From contig CP022585.1 in the NCBI GenBank assembly GCA_002243285.1, forward strand, positions 3,956,641-4,020,640: DNA of 64,000 nucleotides, given 5' to 3'. This DNA is from Candidatus Fluviicola riflensis (GTDB taxonomy: Bacteria; Bacteroidota; Bacteroidia; Flavobacteriales_D; Crocinitomicaceae). Position 1 is the first letter of the stretch. Each line of letters begins with the position of its first letter. The translations under genes and the position numbers were made by a program. The notes below the pieces were generated by a model. The model was not told where the DNA came from. It did no database searches and was given only the letters and a program-made list of their open reading frames with translations. Positions 1 through 8,851 of this stretch are shown here, piece after piece.

Positions 1-965
1 GAAGAATCACCACTTGCGGGATCAGCTGCCAACACACACATTCCTCCGGAAACGGTTGCTCCGGCTTTGAAATAATCTGTTCCTGTTTCTGGTTGTGCAT
101 TCGTAAAACTGTCGTTCTGTATCATCACCTCCGGATGTTCCACGAAGTTGATGGCATCCAGAAAGTGTTGTGTAGTTGTTGCGCAATGATTTCCGGCTGT
201 TTCCAGGATTTTCCCATCAAATCCGGCCTGTTCAAACCCATTGTAATAAATATTCATCATATCACCCTCACGGTAATCATTAAACGAAGTCATGATCCCG
301 AAACGCTGATCGAATCCTTTGATGTAATCCACCTCACTTTCGAAAAAATCAAAAATAACTTCATAATGTCCATCAGGATTTTCTGTTTCATAATCCTGTG
401 CTACTTCCGTCGGATAAGATGATCCGCAAATCGGAACCGTTCCCGTAATCCATTCGGGATAAATGTAAGCCAGCGTTTGTGCCATTCTTGCACCACCCGA
501 CTGACCGGAGGAATAGATGCGATTGGTATCGATATTGAATAGTTCTTTCATCCGGTAAACGGCCGCCCAGCCAGTACCCATGCGGACGTCAATCTGCTGG
601 GAATTACCAATATTATCAGCTGCGACCCAGATCAGCTTGTGTGATTCCAATACGGGAATCCATTCCGGTTTTATTCCGCCGTCATTTGTGGAAGAGATAT
701 ACGTAATCAATCCATACGGTTCTGAACCGTCATACGTCGTGGGTACATAAATATCGAATGTTGTGGTTGGCAGTATGGCTGCGGGATCCGGAAAAAAACC
801 ATTGTTTCCCAACCCGGTATTCGACTCAAAAATCACCGAGTTATCCTGCAGGTTTCCCAATACCTGATTGAAAATCGACCCTGTCCCATAAGGACTGGAT
901 TGCCCGAACAGACTCCAGGCTTGGTTCAGCAAAATGAAGCTGACTAATGTGGTTCTTTTTACCAT
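1..965 (-). CDS. Secreted PHB-depolymerase-like esterase (partial)
   Basis: The reading frame is open from an ATG at 965 on the minus strand to the window edge, so the C-terminus is missing (about 321 codons visible). The N-terminus (MVKRTTLVSFILL...FGQ) looks like a signal peptide, so the product is probably exported. The nucleophile elbow GQSGG, preceded by DTNRIYSS, is the GxSxG motif of alpha/beta hydrolases. The surrounding pattern (NRIY, GGARMA, a WITGTVPICGSS segment) resembles the poly(3-hydroxybutyrate) depolymerase / feruloyl esterase group. Substrate cannot be told from sequence. A C-terminal sorting domain may lie outside the window. Confidence 0.7.
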   Translation of the reverse strand, partial: MVKRTTLVSFILLNQAWSLFGQSSPYGTGSIFNQVLGNLQDNSVIFESNTGLGNNGFFPDPAAILPTTTFDIYVPTTYDGSEPYGLITYISSTNDGGIKPEWIPVLESHKLIWVAADNIGNSQQIDVRMGTGWAAVYRMKELFNIDTNRIYSSGQSGGARMAQTLAYIYPEWITGTVPICGSSYPTEVAQDYETENPDGHYEVIFDFFESEVDYIKGFDQRFGIMTSFNDYREGDMMNIYYNGFEQAGFDGKILETAGNHCATTTQHFLDAINFVEHPEVMIQNDSFTNAQPETGTDYFKAGATVSGGMCVLAADPASGDS

Positions 966-1247
966 AATTGATAGTTTTAGCGTATCTAACAAAATAATCA
1001 CTAAATCTGTCTCAGAAATCTTTTATGGCGGTTTGTCCGGTTATTGTCGGAAGCAGGAGTGCACCGGTTGTCCGGAAGAATCTGTTGAAAACGCTGAATA
1101 CCATCATTAAACAGGTCACAAAGAATTGAGAAACAACTAAAATATAAAATGATTTAGCTCTGATCTATTGAAAATCGTTGCTTTGGAAGAGTTTTTATAA
1201 ATCACCTAAACGGGTTAAATTCGTCCATAAATAAGTTAGAAGAAATC

Positions 1248-1787
1248 ATGAAGACGACCATCACAATATTAACTTTTTTTGCCACCTTTTTTTGCAATGC
1301 ACAGGGAAGTAATAATGTTGTTTATGAAAAATGGTATCACCCAAACGGTAAAATAAACCTAGAGTATGATTACGATACTATTTTACATTGTTTTGCCGGA
1401 AAATACAAGGAATTTGATAGTACAGGCATACTTATGATTGAAGGTAATTATAGTATTGTTGATTCGGTTCAATGTAAAGATTGTTATGATGAGTTCCAAG
1501 GCATTTGGCAGAAATATGAATATGCTGATTTGCGAACTAAACCAGTTGGAATGTGGAAATATTTCTACTCAGATGGTCAGATTAAAATGGAAGGTGCCTA
1601 TTCAGAAAAAGTGCATGCCTATCGTGGCGATCCCAATTTATTTAATGAAACGGATATAGGTCCAATCAATGTGTGGATTCACTATGACTTATTAAAAAAT
1701 GGACAATGGATTTATTATAATGAAAGCGGCAAAAAAATTAAAATGGAAGAATATATTGATGGTGCATTAATCTATGTTAAGGAATAA
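1248..1787 (+). CDS. Exported MORN-repeat-variant protein
   Basis: A 179-residue protein with an N-terminal signal peptide (MKTTITILTFFATFFCNAQG) and several short repeats of the form W-Y-x-x-G-K-x-x-x-E (EKWYHPNGKINLE, WKYFYSDGQIKME, WIYYNESGKKIKME). These are the MORN_2 variants common in secreted Bacteroidota proteins, sometimes labelled YwqK-like. Such repeats form beta-hairpins and usually mediate binding; no catalytic residues are visible. The gene is isolated, with 280 bases of non-coding DNA upstream, and is more AT-rich than its neighbours. Function unknown. Confidence 0.7.
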   Translation: MKTTITILTFFATFFCNAQGSNNVVYEKWYHPNGKINLEYDYDTILHCFAGKYKEFDSTGILMIEGNYSIVDSVQCKDCYDEFQGIWQKYEYADLRTKPVGMWKYFYSDGQIKMEGAYSEKVHAYRGDPNLFNETDIGPINVWIHYDLLKNGQWIYYNESGKKIKMEEYIDGALIYVKE

Positions 1788-1860
1788 TGGGCTTCGTTAA
1801 CACAAGTCGCCCGTGCAAAAGAGCCGGAATTTTGGTTACGCAAAACGTTATTAATAAAAA

Positions 1861-1893
1861 AAACGCTGCAGAAATTTTAGGTTTCTGCAGCGT
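1861..1893 (-). terminator. Rho-independent terminator of the small lipoprotein gene
   Basis: A perfect 13-bp stem (1861-1873 with 1881-1893, loop 1874-1880) is followed on the minus strand by a run of eight or more T. It lies just past the stop codon of the minus-strand gene ending at 1922. Confidence 0.85.
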
Positions 1894-1921
1894 TCTACTA
1901 CTCAAGTTTGATTTCAAATCG

Positions 1922-2161
1922 TTAGATCTGACATTCCCGAGTGTAATCACCGAATATATCTGAACCACTACCCTCCTGGTCGTTGCATCGTTCTTCTGCA
2001 CGTGGTCGTGAATCTTTAAATGTATACGTTCCATCTGACTCTGTAGTGGTGTTTCCGTCCGCGTCAGTATAGATTTTTCTACACGTACACGTATATTCTT
2101 TTTTGCATGAGGCCAGCGTAAACGCTGACAAAACTACTAATGCGAACACTGCTTTTTTCAT
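1922..2161 (-). CDS. Small predicted lipoprotein
   Basis: A 79-residue protein starting MKKAVFALVVLSAFTLASC, a signal peptide with a lipobox (L-A-S-C), so the mature protein would begin at Cys19 and be lipid-anchored. The mature part is short, polar and Cys-containing (CTCRKIY, ERCNDQ, RECQI), so disulfides are possible. No recognised domain. It is a single-gene unit with its own terminator. Confidence 0.7.
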   Translation of the reverse strand: MKKAVFALVVLSAFTLASCKKEYTCTCRKIYTDADGNTTTESDGTYTFKDSRPRAEERCNDQEGSGSDIFGDYTRECQI

Positions 2162-2399
2162 AATTGCCTTTTTAATGTGCTTTAAGAATCTCTTCCTTTT
2201 AAACTCTAAAACAAAGGTGTGTGATTATGGGCGCGATTCTGTTACAGAAATTCTCGCGTAACTTACATTATTCCTAGATTCATGTTAAATTGACTTAAAA
2301 GCAAATGATTCCTACGAATTATCAAGATTTCACGACAAGATTTTAAACAAAAAAGGGAACATCAACCACGCCCCCATTCCTGTTTCGGTCATTCCAAAA

Positions 2400-3008
2400 C
2401 TATTTTTCGAAAGCTGCAACAACTTCATCCAGTGCACCGGCACCAAAATTGTCGTTGGACCATTTCATTTTCCCTGATTTAGTAACCAAAACAAACGTTG
2501 GGAAAAACATATCCGCTACACTGGCCAATTTCTTTCCATCGGTTGCCTGGGAAACAAGGATGTTGTTTCCTGTCCTTTTCCGGTAAAGCTCAACCGCATC
2601 CTGAGCCAATGAATCGTTGACACACACACGGTATTCAATCTTGACTTTCGGATGCCTTTCCTGAAAAACGCGCATACGGGAAATGGATTCCTGGCAAAAA
2701 GGGCAATTTGGAATGGTAATGACCACCAGTTTATCCGTTTTTATATTGTCTAACTCTGATTTCAGTAAGACCGGAGTGGAGTTATTCGAAAAATCACCTT
2801 CGTAAATCGGATGCTGAAGAAAATAGCCAAAGAAAAAGCCAACACATAAAACCATCAGGGCTGTAATCCTTAATCCCTTACGTTTGATCCATTTTTTAAT
2901 GATCAGCCATACCAACAATCCCAGTAGTGGAAAAAGCAGGTAAGCAGCCACCTTACTCAGGGTATAGGACAACCCCATATTCAGAAAAAATAATTCGACA
3001 GAACTCAT
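2400..3008 (-). CDS. Membrane-anchored thioredoxin-fold protein (CPFC)
   Basis: A 202-residue protein with two predicted membrane helices in the first 65 residues, followed by a thioredoxin-like domain. The redox motif is NCPFC (TIPNCPFCQES) and the cis-proline region reads FFPTFVLV. This suits an envelope thiol-disulfide exchange protein, facing the periplasm if the topology is N-in with two helices. The sequence alone does not say whether it acts in cytochrome c maturation, general disulfide reduction or vitamin-K-type quinone coupling. It stands alone, convergent with nothing and divergent from arsR. Confidence 0.65.
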   Translation of the reverse strand: MSSVELFFLNMGLSYTLSKVAAYLLFPLLGLLVWLIIKKWIKRKGLRITALMVLCVGFFFGYFLQHPIYEGDFSNNSTPVLLKSELDNIKTDKLVVITIPNCPFCQESISRMRVFQERHPKVKIEYRVCVNDSLAQDAVELYRKRTGNNILVSQATDGKKLASVADMFFPTFVLVTKSGKMKWSNDNFGAGALDEVVAAFEK

Positions 3009-3215
3009 GACCAGTAATTAAAAGTAAAATCCCAATTTTATCAAGGTACACAAAAGAGCCGAATCCCTGGAAACTTAACTTTTTTTACGTTTTGGATAGG
3101 GTATTGAACTTCTGCTACACGGCGGTTCGGAGGTTGAAATTTCTTTTATGCTTCCACTTACAACAGACCATTATTTTTTATGTTTTTGTAATTTGTATTA
3201 AACATATATATCGTA

Positions 3216-3227
3216 ATATTGCAATAT
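3216..3227. promoter_or_regulatory. Probable ArsR operator (palindrome)
   Basis: ATATTGCAATAT is a perfect 12-bp palindrome 19 bases upstream of the arsR ATG. It sits within a wider imperfect inverted repeat (TATCGTA near 3209 against TATACGATA near 3234). A position between promoter and gene suits an autorepressor. Near-identical palindromes occur upstream of hemA at 62858 and 63007. Confidence 0.6.
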
Positions 3228-3245
3228 AGTTATTATACGATAAAC

Positions 3246-3578
3246 ATGGGCGCGACTAAAACAGATCATTTTACAGCAGAGCAAAACCAACTGGCAAGTA
3301 GGATGAAAGCCCTGGGACATCCGGCTCGTATCGCTATCATGGAATACCTGATTAAAGTAGACACTTGTATCTGCGGAGATATCGTGAATGAATTGCCGTT
3401 AGCTCAGCCAACAGTATCCCAGCATTTAAAAGAGTTAAAAACGGCAGGACTGATAAAAGGCAGCATTGAAGGAACGGCAATTTGTTATTGTGTAGACAAA
3501 GAAGCGATCTCCGAGTTGCAGCAATACTTTGCGAATATGGCCCTCCAATTAGAGAATAAAGAAAAAACGTGTTGTTAG
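3246..3578 (+). CDS. arsR: ArsR-family arsenic-responsive repressor
   Basis: A 110-residue winged-helix protein with a typical ArsR core (MKALGHPARIAIMEYL, then the recognition region AQPTVSQHLKEL). The metalloid site is probably Cys41/Cys43 (DTCICGD), with a further Cys pair at the C-terminus (TCC). I chose the ATG at 3246; an in-frame TTG at 3219 would add nine residues but lies inside the palindromic operator. It is the first gene of an arsenic operon (DUF6428, arsC, acr3) and presumably represses it until arsenite binds. Confidence 0.88.
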   Translation: MGATKTDHFTAEQNQLASRMKALGHPARIAIMEYLIKVDTCICGDIVNELPLAQPTVSQHLKELKTAGLIKGSIEGTAICYCVDKEAISELQQYFANMALQLENKEKTCC

Positions 3579-3625
3579 ATTAACAACCTCCCGACGATGA
3601 ATGCGGGATTTAAAAAAAGAAAATT

Positions 3626-4102
3626 ATGAAACTTTCAGAAATTAAAGCCATTTTACCAACGCTTGAAACCGTTGCTTTCCAAACTCCCGACGGTTCATTT
3701 GTACCCGAACATTTTCACGTTACCGAGGTGGGCAGTATTCAAAAACATTTCATTGATTGCGGTGGCACTATTCGCAAAGAACAAGTGGTGAATTTCCAGT
3801 TATGGAATGCAAACGATGTTGACCACCGTCTGAAGCCGGCAAAATTATTGAGCATTATCAAGTTGTCTGAAGAAAAACTAGGCATTGAAGACAACGAAAT
3901 TGAAGTTGAATACCAAAGCGACACCATTGGCAAATACGATCTTGGATTCAATGGTTCACATTTCATCCTGGTTCCTAAAACAACAGCCTGTTTGGCGGCA
4001 GATGCTTGTGGAATTCCAGTGGAAAAACAACAAGTGTCTTTACGTGAACTTTCAACTTCAGGGAACGAATCTTCGTGCACACCTGGCGGAAAATGTTGCT
4101 AA
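3626..4102 (+). CDS. DUF6428 family protein of the arsenic operon
   Basis: A 158-residue protein of the DUF6428 type, which recurs in Bacteroidota arsenic operons between arsR and arsC. The C-terminus is cysteine-rich (ACLAADACGIP, then CTPGGKCC), so metalloid binding or delivery is plausible, though this is inference. It lies 47 bases after arsR and 10 bases before arsC, on the same strand. No enzyme motif is visible. Confidence 0.75.
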   Translation: MKLSEIKAILPTLETVAFQTPDGSFVPEHFHVTEVGSIQKHFIDCGGTIRKEQVVNFQLWNANDVDHRLKPAKLLSIIKLSEEKLGIEDNEIEVEYQSDTIGKYDLGFNGSHFILVPKTTACLAADACGIPVEKQQVSLRELSTSGNESSCTPGGKCC

Positions 4103-4112
4103 TTTATTGTCG

Positions 4113-4727
4113 ATGAATACAACAATCAAAAACTACATTGACGAATTAGTCTGGCAATTCGATCTGATTCCTGAGGAACGAAAAGCGATTCTGCAACGAA
4201 TTTCAGACTATATCAACGAAAAACAAGAACAAAACAAGCCAATCAACCTGGTTTATATCTGTACCCACAACTCCCGAAGAAGCCATTTGGGACAAATTTG
4301 GGCAAAAGCAGCTGCTGGCTATTACAGCATCGACAAGGTAAATACTTATTCGGGCGGAACCGAAGCTACGGCATTTAATATCAACGCCATCAACGCATTG
4401 CGAAGAATCGGTTTTACCATCCGGAAAACAACTGATTCGGAAAATCCGGTTTACCACGTTTATCACAACGATGGCGATGAACCAAGTGTTTGTTTCTCAA
4501 AAACCTACGATAACGCTCATAATCCGGGTTCAGCATTTGCTGCGATCATGACGTGTAGTGATGCCGAAGAAAACTGTCCGTTTATTCCGGGAGTTGAACT
4601 TCGGGTTGGAACAACGTACGACGACCCCAAAGAATTCGACAACACACCGCTTCAAGATGAGAAATACGATGAAAGATGTCGTCAGATTGCGCTTGAAACA
4701 CTGTATGCTTTTTCATTAGTAAACTAA
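4113..4727 (+). CDS. arsC: Arsenate reductase, LMW-phosphatase type
   Basis: A 204-residue protein. The start is the ATG at 4113, just after the DUF6428 stop; the longer upstream frame overlaps that gene and is not needed. The P-loop CTHNSRR gives the CX5R signature (Cys50, Arg56) of low-molecular-weight tyrosine phosphatases and thioredoxin-coupled arsenate reductases. An N-terminal helical extension of about 45 residues precedes the fold, a form often annotated in Bacteroidota as protein-tyrosine-phosphatase. Between arsR and acr3 the arsenate reductase role (arsenate to arsenite) is the best reading. MTCSDAEENCPF supplies candidate resolving cysteines. Confidence 0.85.
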   Translation: MNTTIKNYIDELVWQFDLIPEERKAILQRISDYINEKQEQNKPINLVYICTHNSRRSHLGQIWAKAAAGYYSIDKVNTYSGGTEATAFNINAINALRRIGFTIRKTTDSENPVYHVYHNDGDEPSVCFSKTYDNAHNPGSAFAAIMTCSDAEENCPFIPGVELRVGTTYDDPKEFDNTPLQDEKYDERCRQIALETLYAFSLVN

Positions 4728-4731
4728 AAAT

Positions 4732-5799
4732 ATGTCAGCAACTAACTGTGCTCCTGCAGCCGAGCGAAAGAGATTAAGTTTTTTAGATCGATTCTTAACC
4801 GGCTGGATTTTTCTAGCCATGGGAACCGGCATTGCGATTGGTTATTTTATTCCTTCCAGCGGAAAGTTCATCCATTCTTTTTCGAGCGGGACCACGAATA
4901 TACCACTGGCCATCGGATTGATTTTAATGATGGTTCCACCATTGACGAAAGTGGAGTTTTCAAAAATTCCAAAAGTAATGGCGAAGCCCAAATTATTGGT
5001 GGTATCGTTTTTCATCACCTGGATTGTGGGGCCGTTTTTAATGTTCAGTTTGGCAGTCTTATTCCTCAAAGATTACCCCGAGTACATGACGGGCCTTATC
5101 ATTATTGGATTAGCTCCGTGCATTGCCATGGTCATTGTTTGGAATGAATTGGCAGAAGGTAATCGGGAACTCGTGGCCGGATTAGTGGGTATAAACAGTT
5201 TATTGCAAGTCTTTTTCTTCAGTTTGTATGCTTATTTCTACCTGGAAATCGTATTGCCTTTGTTTGGAATCAATGCCTTAAAAATTGATATTACCATTGC
5301 TGAAATTGCCAAAACAGTTGGTATTTATCTTGGAATTCCTTTTGCAATTGCTGTTATCAGTCGTTTTGTACTGATCCGGTTGAAAGGAATGGAATGGTTC
5401 AAAACCAAATACTTACCCTTCATTTCTCCCATTACGTTGATTGCCTTATTGTTTACAATTGTTGTCATGTTTAGTTTGAAAGGTGAAATGATTGTTCAAA
5501 TACCGATGGATGTGGTCCGTGTGGCGATTCCACTGGTGATTTTCTTTGCGATCATGTTCTTGTTGATGTTTTTGGTTGGAAAATGGGCCGGCGCAGATTA
5601 TGCTGACAACGCTGCGCTTTCATTTACGGCATCAGGTAACAATTTCGAACTGGCAATTGCTGTCGCAATAGGCGTATTCGGGATTAATTCCGGAGAAGCC
5701 TTCGCCGGAGTTATCGGCCCGTTGGTGGAAGTTCCTGCCTTAATAATCATGGTACGCATAGCGTTTTGGCTGAAGAAGAAATTGTATGGCAAAGCATAA
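4732..5799 (+). CDS. acr3: ACR3-family arsenite efflux permease
   Basis: A 355-residue membrane protein with about ten predicted helices, as usual for ACR3. It carries the conserved GLAPC motif around residue 125 (Cys needed for arsenite transport in characterised members) and the SGNNFELAIAVAI segment near the C-terminus. It starts four bases after arsC and ends the operon. It would export arsenite produced by ArsC across the inner membrane. Confidence 0.93.
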   Translation: MSATNCAPAAERKRLSFLDRFLTGWIFLAMGTGIAIGYFIPSSGKFIHSFSSGTTNIPLAIGLILMMVPPLTKVEFSKIPKVMAKPKLLVVSFFITWIVGPFLMFSLAVLFLKDYPEYMTGLIIIGLAPCIAMVIVWNELAEGNRELVAGLVGINSLLQVFFFSLYAYFYLEIVLPLFGINALKIDITIAEIAKTVGIYLGIPFAIAVISRFVLIRLKGMEWFKTKYLPFISPITLIALLFTIVVMFSLKGEMIVQIPMDVVRVAIPLVIFFAIMFLLMFLVGKWAGADYADNAALSFTASGNNFELAIAVAIGVFGINSGEAFAGVIGPLVEVPALIIMVRIAFWLKKKLYGKA

Positions 5800-5846
5800 T
5801 TTAACGTGAGTTCATTTTTTTTGGCGAACAGGAATTTTACAGCAAT

Positions 5847-7571
5847 CTACCGATCTTCCTTCCATCCGCTCCAATCATCGTGATCGCCACGGGAGATATT
5901 TCTCACCATCCCATACCCGAGTATGGTGGCAAAAATGATTCCGATAACGCCATAACGCGAATATCCGAACCAGAACGGACCGATCTCATGAATAATGAAC
6001 AAGGCCGATCCAGCCAGCAATGCCGCGATCACCAGGGCACTTGCAACTTGTTTGGCAGTGCGGTTGAGCGTATGCACAAGCGGATCGACTCCCTGGTGGT
6101 TCAGGTTGACGTTGATCTTTCCGGTATTGATCTTGCGGATGGCATTTTTCAGGTCGTTCGGGAATTCTTCCATGTAATTGGCAATCTCATAAAGTCCGTT
6201 AAGAACTTTCATGCCCAACTTGAAAGGATTGAGTTTTTTTGCAATTGCTTTGAGAAGGTATGGCCGGGCGATTTCCAGCATATCAATTCCGGGATCCAGG
6301 TTACGGATCAAACCTTCGATTGTCACCATCGAACGCGCAAGTAAAAAGAAATGTGGCGGCACTTTCAGATCATACCGGACGATAATGTCTTTCAACTGCA
6401 GCAGCACAGTGCTCATTTCGTTTTCGTGTAAGCTTGAAACGCTGTAATTGCAAACAAACTCATTGATTTCGTATTCCAGCGAACGTATATCTCTGATCGA
6501 GGTTACCTCAGACATACGCATCAATGTACGAATGATCTTTGCCACATCTTTGGATCTTACCGATAAAAAGAGATTGCCCAGTATTTCGATATCCCGCGGA
6601 AGAATACTTCCCATCATACCGAAATCAAGGAAGCAGATGTGGCCGTCAGGTAGAACGAGTATATTTCCCGGATGAGGATCAGCGTGGAAGAAACCATATT
6701 CGAACACTTGCTTGATATAGGTTACCGCCAGCTTGTGTGCGACTTCCTTCCGGTCATATCCGTTTGACTCCAGGATCTTGCTATCAGTCACTTTCACACC
6801 GGAAATAAACTCCATCGTGAGTACTTTTCCGGTAGTGTATTCCCGGTAAACCGTTGGAACATGTGTGGTGTTATCGTTCGGATCATCAGTGATATTCCGG
6901 GCAAAGCGCTGGATGCTTACCGATTCGTGAATGAAGTCCAGTTCTTTCAAAATGCTTTCCTCGAAATTCTTAACGAGTCCGAGCGGGTCGAAACTTTTCA
7001 GGGAAGGAATTCTGCGTTCGAGGATAGCGGCCAGCATGTACATAATCCTGATGTCTTCGGTAATCATTGCACGAATTTCGGGGCGCTGCACTTTAATCGC
7101 AACCTTTTCACCAGTCTTCAGTGTGGCTTTGTGTACCTGTGCCATTGAGGCTGAAGCAAACGCCTCGGTTTCATAGGAGGCAAATAGTTCTTCCAACGGT
7201 TTTTTCAATTCGGTTTCGATCACCTGACGTGAGATCGCTCCCGGCTGAGGAGGCACGCTGTCCTGCAATTTTTCAAGCTGAACAATTAATTCGGCAGGAA
7301 GCAGGTCGGAACGGTTGCTCAGGATTTGTCCGAATTTAATAAATGTGGGCCCAAGTTCTTCACATACCAGGCGCATCTTTTCGTACTTGGTATACTTCCT
7401 GGCGTTGCTTCTGGTGGCACGCGGAACGAGCTTTCGCAACAGCGGAAATCTCCGGGTCTCAATCAGATAGGATACAACATCTTCGAAACCATAGCGCACA
7501 AAGATGCGAAGGATCCGGTTGAATCGCACGAAAGACCTGTAACGCCGGCGTATAGAATCAAATATTGCCAT
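5847..7571 (-). CDS. ABC1/UbiB-family atypical kinase
   Basis: A 574-residue AarF/UbiB protein. Seen in order: the N-terminal family motif region (GPTFIKFGQILSNRSDLLP, then SVPPQPGA, equivalent to the KxGQ motif), the kinase-like lysine (VAIKVQRPE), HADPHPGN and the metal-binding DFGMMG, then two C-terminal membrane helices. UbiB proteins support isoprenoid quinone synthesis or lipid movement; with menaquinone expected in this phylum the substrate is unclear. It overlaps the upstream coiled-coil gene by 14 bases, so the two are probably translated together. Confidence 0.88.
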   Translation of the reverse strand: MAIFDSIRRRYRSFVRFNRILRIFVRYGFEDVVSYLIETRRFPLLRKLVPRATRSNARKYTKYEKMRLVCEELGPTFIKFGQILSNRSDLLPAELIVQLEKLQDSVPPQPGAISRQVIETELKKPLEELFASYETEAFASASMAQVHKATLKTGEKVAIKVQRPEIRAMITEDIRIMYMLAAILERRIPSLKSFDPLGLVKNFEESILKELDFIHESVSIQRFARNITDDPNDNTTHVPTVYREYTTGKVLTMEFISGVKVTDSKILESNGYDRKEVAHKLAVTYIKQVFEYGFFHADPHPGNILVLPDGHICFLDFGMMGSILPRDIEILGNLFLSVRSKDVAKIIRTLMRMSEVTSIRDIRSLEYEINEFVCNYSVSSLHENEMSTVLLQLKDIIVRYDLKVPPHFFLLARSMVTIEGLIRNLDPGIDMLEIARPYLLKAIAKKLNPFKLGMKVLNGLYEIANYMEEFPNDLKNAIRKINTGKINVNLNHQGVDPLVHTLNRTAKQVASALVIAALLAGSALFIIHEIGPFWFGYSRYGVIGIIFATILGYGMVRNISRGDHDDWSGWKEDR

Positions 7572-7968
7572 CTATCCTCTCGCTATTTTCCAAGTGGCGA
7601 ATACGCGCTTCGGCCAGTTCCAGATTTTTAGTTACCTCTTCCAGTTTGTTTTCAAGACCGCTTAACTTGTCAGTATGGGCAATATTCACTTTTTCGTAGA
7701 ATGACGCTACCATCTCGCCTATTTTCGTTTCCAGGTCTTCCCTGGCTTCCTTTGCTTTTAGTAGCAGCTTATCAGTAAAAGGGACTTCGTTACCATGCTC
7801 ATCGACAATTGTCTCCGACATGAACTCATTGATCTTATCACGGCCCTGTTCCGACAGGCCCTTCAGCTTCTCCAGGAGATGGGTTTCCTTCGAGATCGCA
7901 TACAGGTTTGCAGACAACGCTGCCAACTCGATAAATGTTCTTGCTTTCATTCCGCTAACTTCCTGCAT
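7558..7968 (-). CDS. Coiled-coil, phasin-like protein coupled to UbiB gene
   Basis: A 136-residue mostly helical protein with heptad-like patterns in the last 60 residues (LENKLEEVTKNLELAEARIRHLEN region). It resembles the phasin / polyhydroxyalkanoate-granule-associated family only in general character. Its 3' end overlaps the UbiB-like gene by 14 bases, which suggests that the products work together. The ATG at 7968 is used; an internal ATG at 7950 (MKARTF) is also possible. Confidence 0.55.
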   Translation of the reverse strand: MQEVSGMKARTFIELAALSANLYAISKETHLLEKLKGLSEQGRDKINEFMSETIVDEHGNEVPFTDKLLLKAKEAREDLETKIGEMVASFYEKVNIAHTDKLSGLENKLEEVTKNLELAEARIRHLENSERIDGNI

Positions 7969-8007
7969 TTAGAGGACGTGTGAATTGATAAACATCAGTA
8001 TTCAAGG

Positions 8008-8050
8008 TGATTTTTGTCTCGGAACCACTGCGTACAATTTCTTATCTTTA
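8008..8050 (+). promoter_or_regulatory. Candidate Crp/Fnr-type activated promoter of the CBS gene
   Basis: TGATTTTTGTCT (8008-8019) is a weak copy (7 of 10 arm bases) of the palindrome TGACAnnTGTCA. TATCTTTA at 8043-8050 resembles the Bacteroidota -7 element TAnnTTTG. The spacing puts the palindrome centre at about -41.5, exactly as at the stronger sites further right. Confidence 0.4.
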
Positions 8051-8115
8051 CCGAACTGAAAGAAGAGAAACCGTCACGACGGTGAGTATCTTATGAATTT
8101 TTTAAAAAGACACCC

Positions 8116-8526
8116 ATGGATCTCCAATTACCCATATCGACGATCATGACAACACCGGTTGAGTGTGTTGGTCCGCAGCAAAAAATACTGGATCTCAAAC
8201 ATCTTTATGAGAAAAGCAATTTTCATCGTCACATTCCCGTTACTGAAAAAGACGTTCTGGTCGGCATGGTGAGCCTGGTCGATTTTATACATGGAATCAG
8301 TGATGCAACGCTCGACGATAAGGAGGCGGTTTATTCTTCAAAAACAGTTGCAAATATTATGTCGCACGATCCTGTAAGCGTCAGTGAAGATACTTCAATC
8401 GCTGACGTAGGAGCTCTTCTGGCAAAGGGCGAATTTAGTTCGGTTGTCATTATACGAGAGAACCGCGTCACCGGGATCGTAACTGTTACGGATTTGCTTC
8501 GATACTTTCTGAAACAACAGGATTGA
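8116..8526 (+). CDS. Tandem CBS-domain protein
   Basis: A 136-residue protein made of two CBS domains only (ISTIMTTPVECVGP near residues 7-20, IMSHDPVSVSEDTSIADV near 79-96, GIVTVTDLL at the end). A CBS pair forms a Bateman module that binds adenosine nucleotides. With no attached enzyme it may act as a free regulatory subunit. Small stand-alone CBS proteins commonly accompany universal stress proteins and hypoxia genes, as here. A weak Crp/Fnr-type site lies about 100 bases upstream. Confidence 0.85.
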   Translation: MDLQLPISTIMTTPVECVGPQQKILDLKHLYEKSNFHRHIPVTEKDVLVGMVSLVDFIHGISDATLDDKEAVYSSKTVANIMSHDPVSVSEDTSIADVGALLAKGEFSSVVIIRENRVTGIVTVTDLLRYFLKQQD

Positions 8527-8851
8527 GACTCTCTTATCCGGGTGAGTGAAAAATAGCGCTTGTGATCGCTAAAAGTCTTTTACCAACTTAATTAGTTAAA
8601 TCTTGAGAACTACGGTTTGTTAAGTTATCTCAACCCAACTCGCTAACGTCATTGACGATTATCCTCTTCGCGGATAACCGATGACTGTGCTCAAACAGGG
8701 CCTCGATCACACTTAACGCACCTTGTTCCCTTGCGATTGTTACTTAACGCCAATGGGGTGCTTCCTCTTAAAATCAACTTTGTTCTTGATCAATAAGAAT
8801 TCCATTCAGAATTCATGAAGTGTTCGGATACGAATTATTGGGGGATTGTGT
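8527..8851. other. Intergenic, no gene; one nested hairpin
   Basis: No coding frame is supported in these 325 bases between the convergent CBS and DUF3788 genes. A nested hairpin lies at 8648-8685 (GTCAT with ATGAC, TTATCC with GGATAA), without a T-run, so it is not a clear intrinsic terminator. Confidence 0.5.

Noticed and set aside
93..422. Plus-strand open frame of 109 codons at the left edge
   Set aside because: It is antisense to the esterase frame, which has a signal peptide and GxSxG motif. The plus-strand translation has no recognisable features.
3219..3245. Upstream TTG start for arsR
   Set aside because: It would begin inside the palindromic operator and adds residues not typical of ArsR; the ATG at 3246 is preferred.
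8648..8685. Possible riboswitch or terminator hairpin downstream of the CBS gene
   Set aside because: The nested stems are short with mismatches, there is no U-run, and no gene starts immediately downstream on the plus strand.
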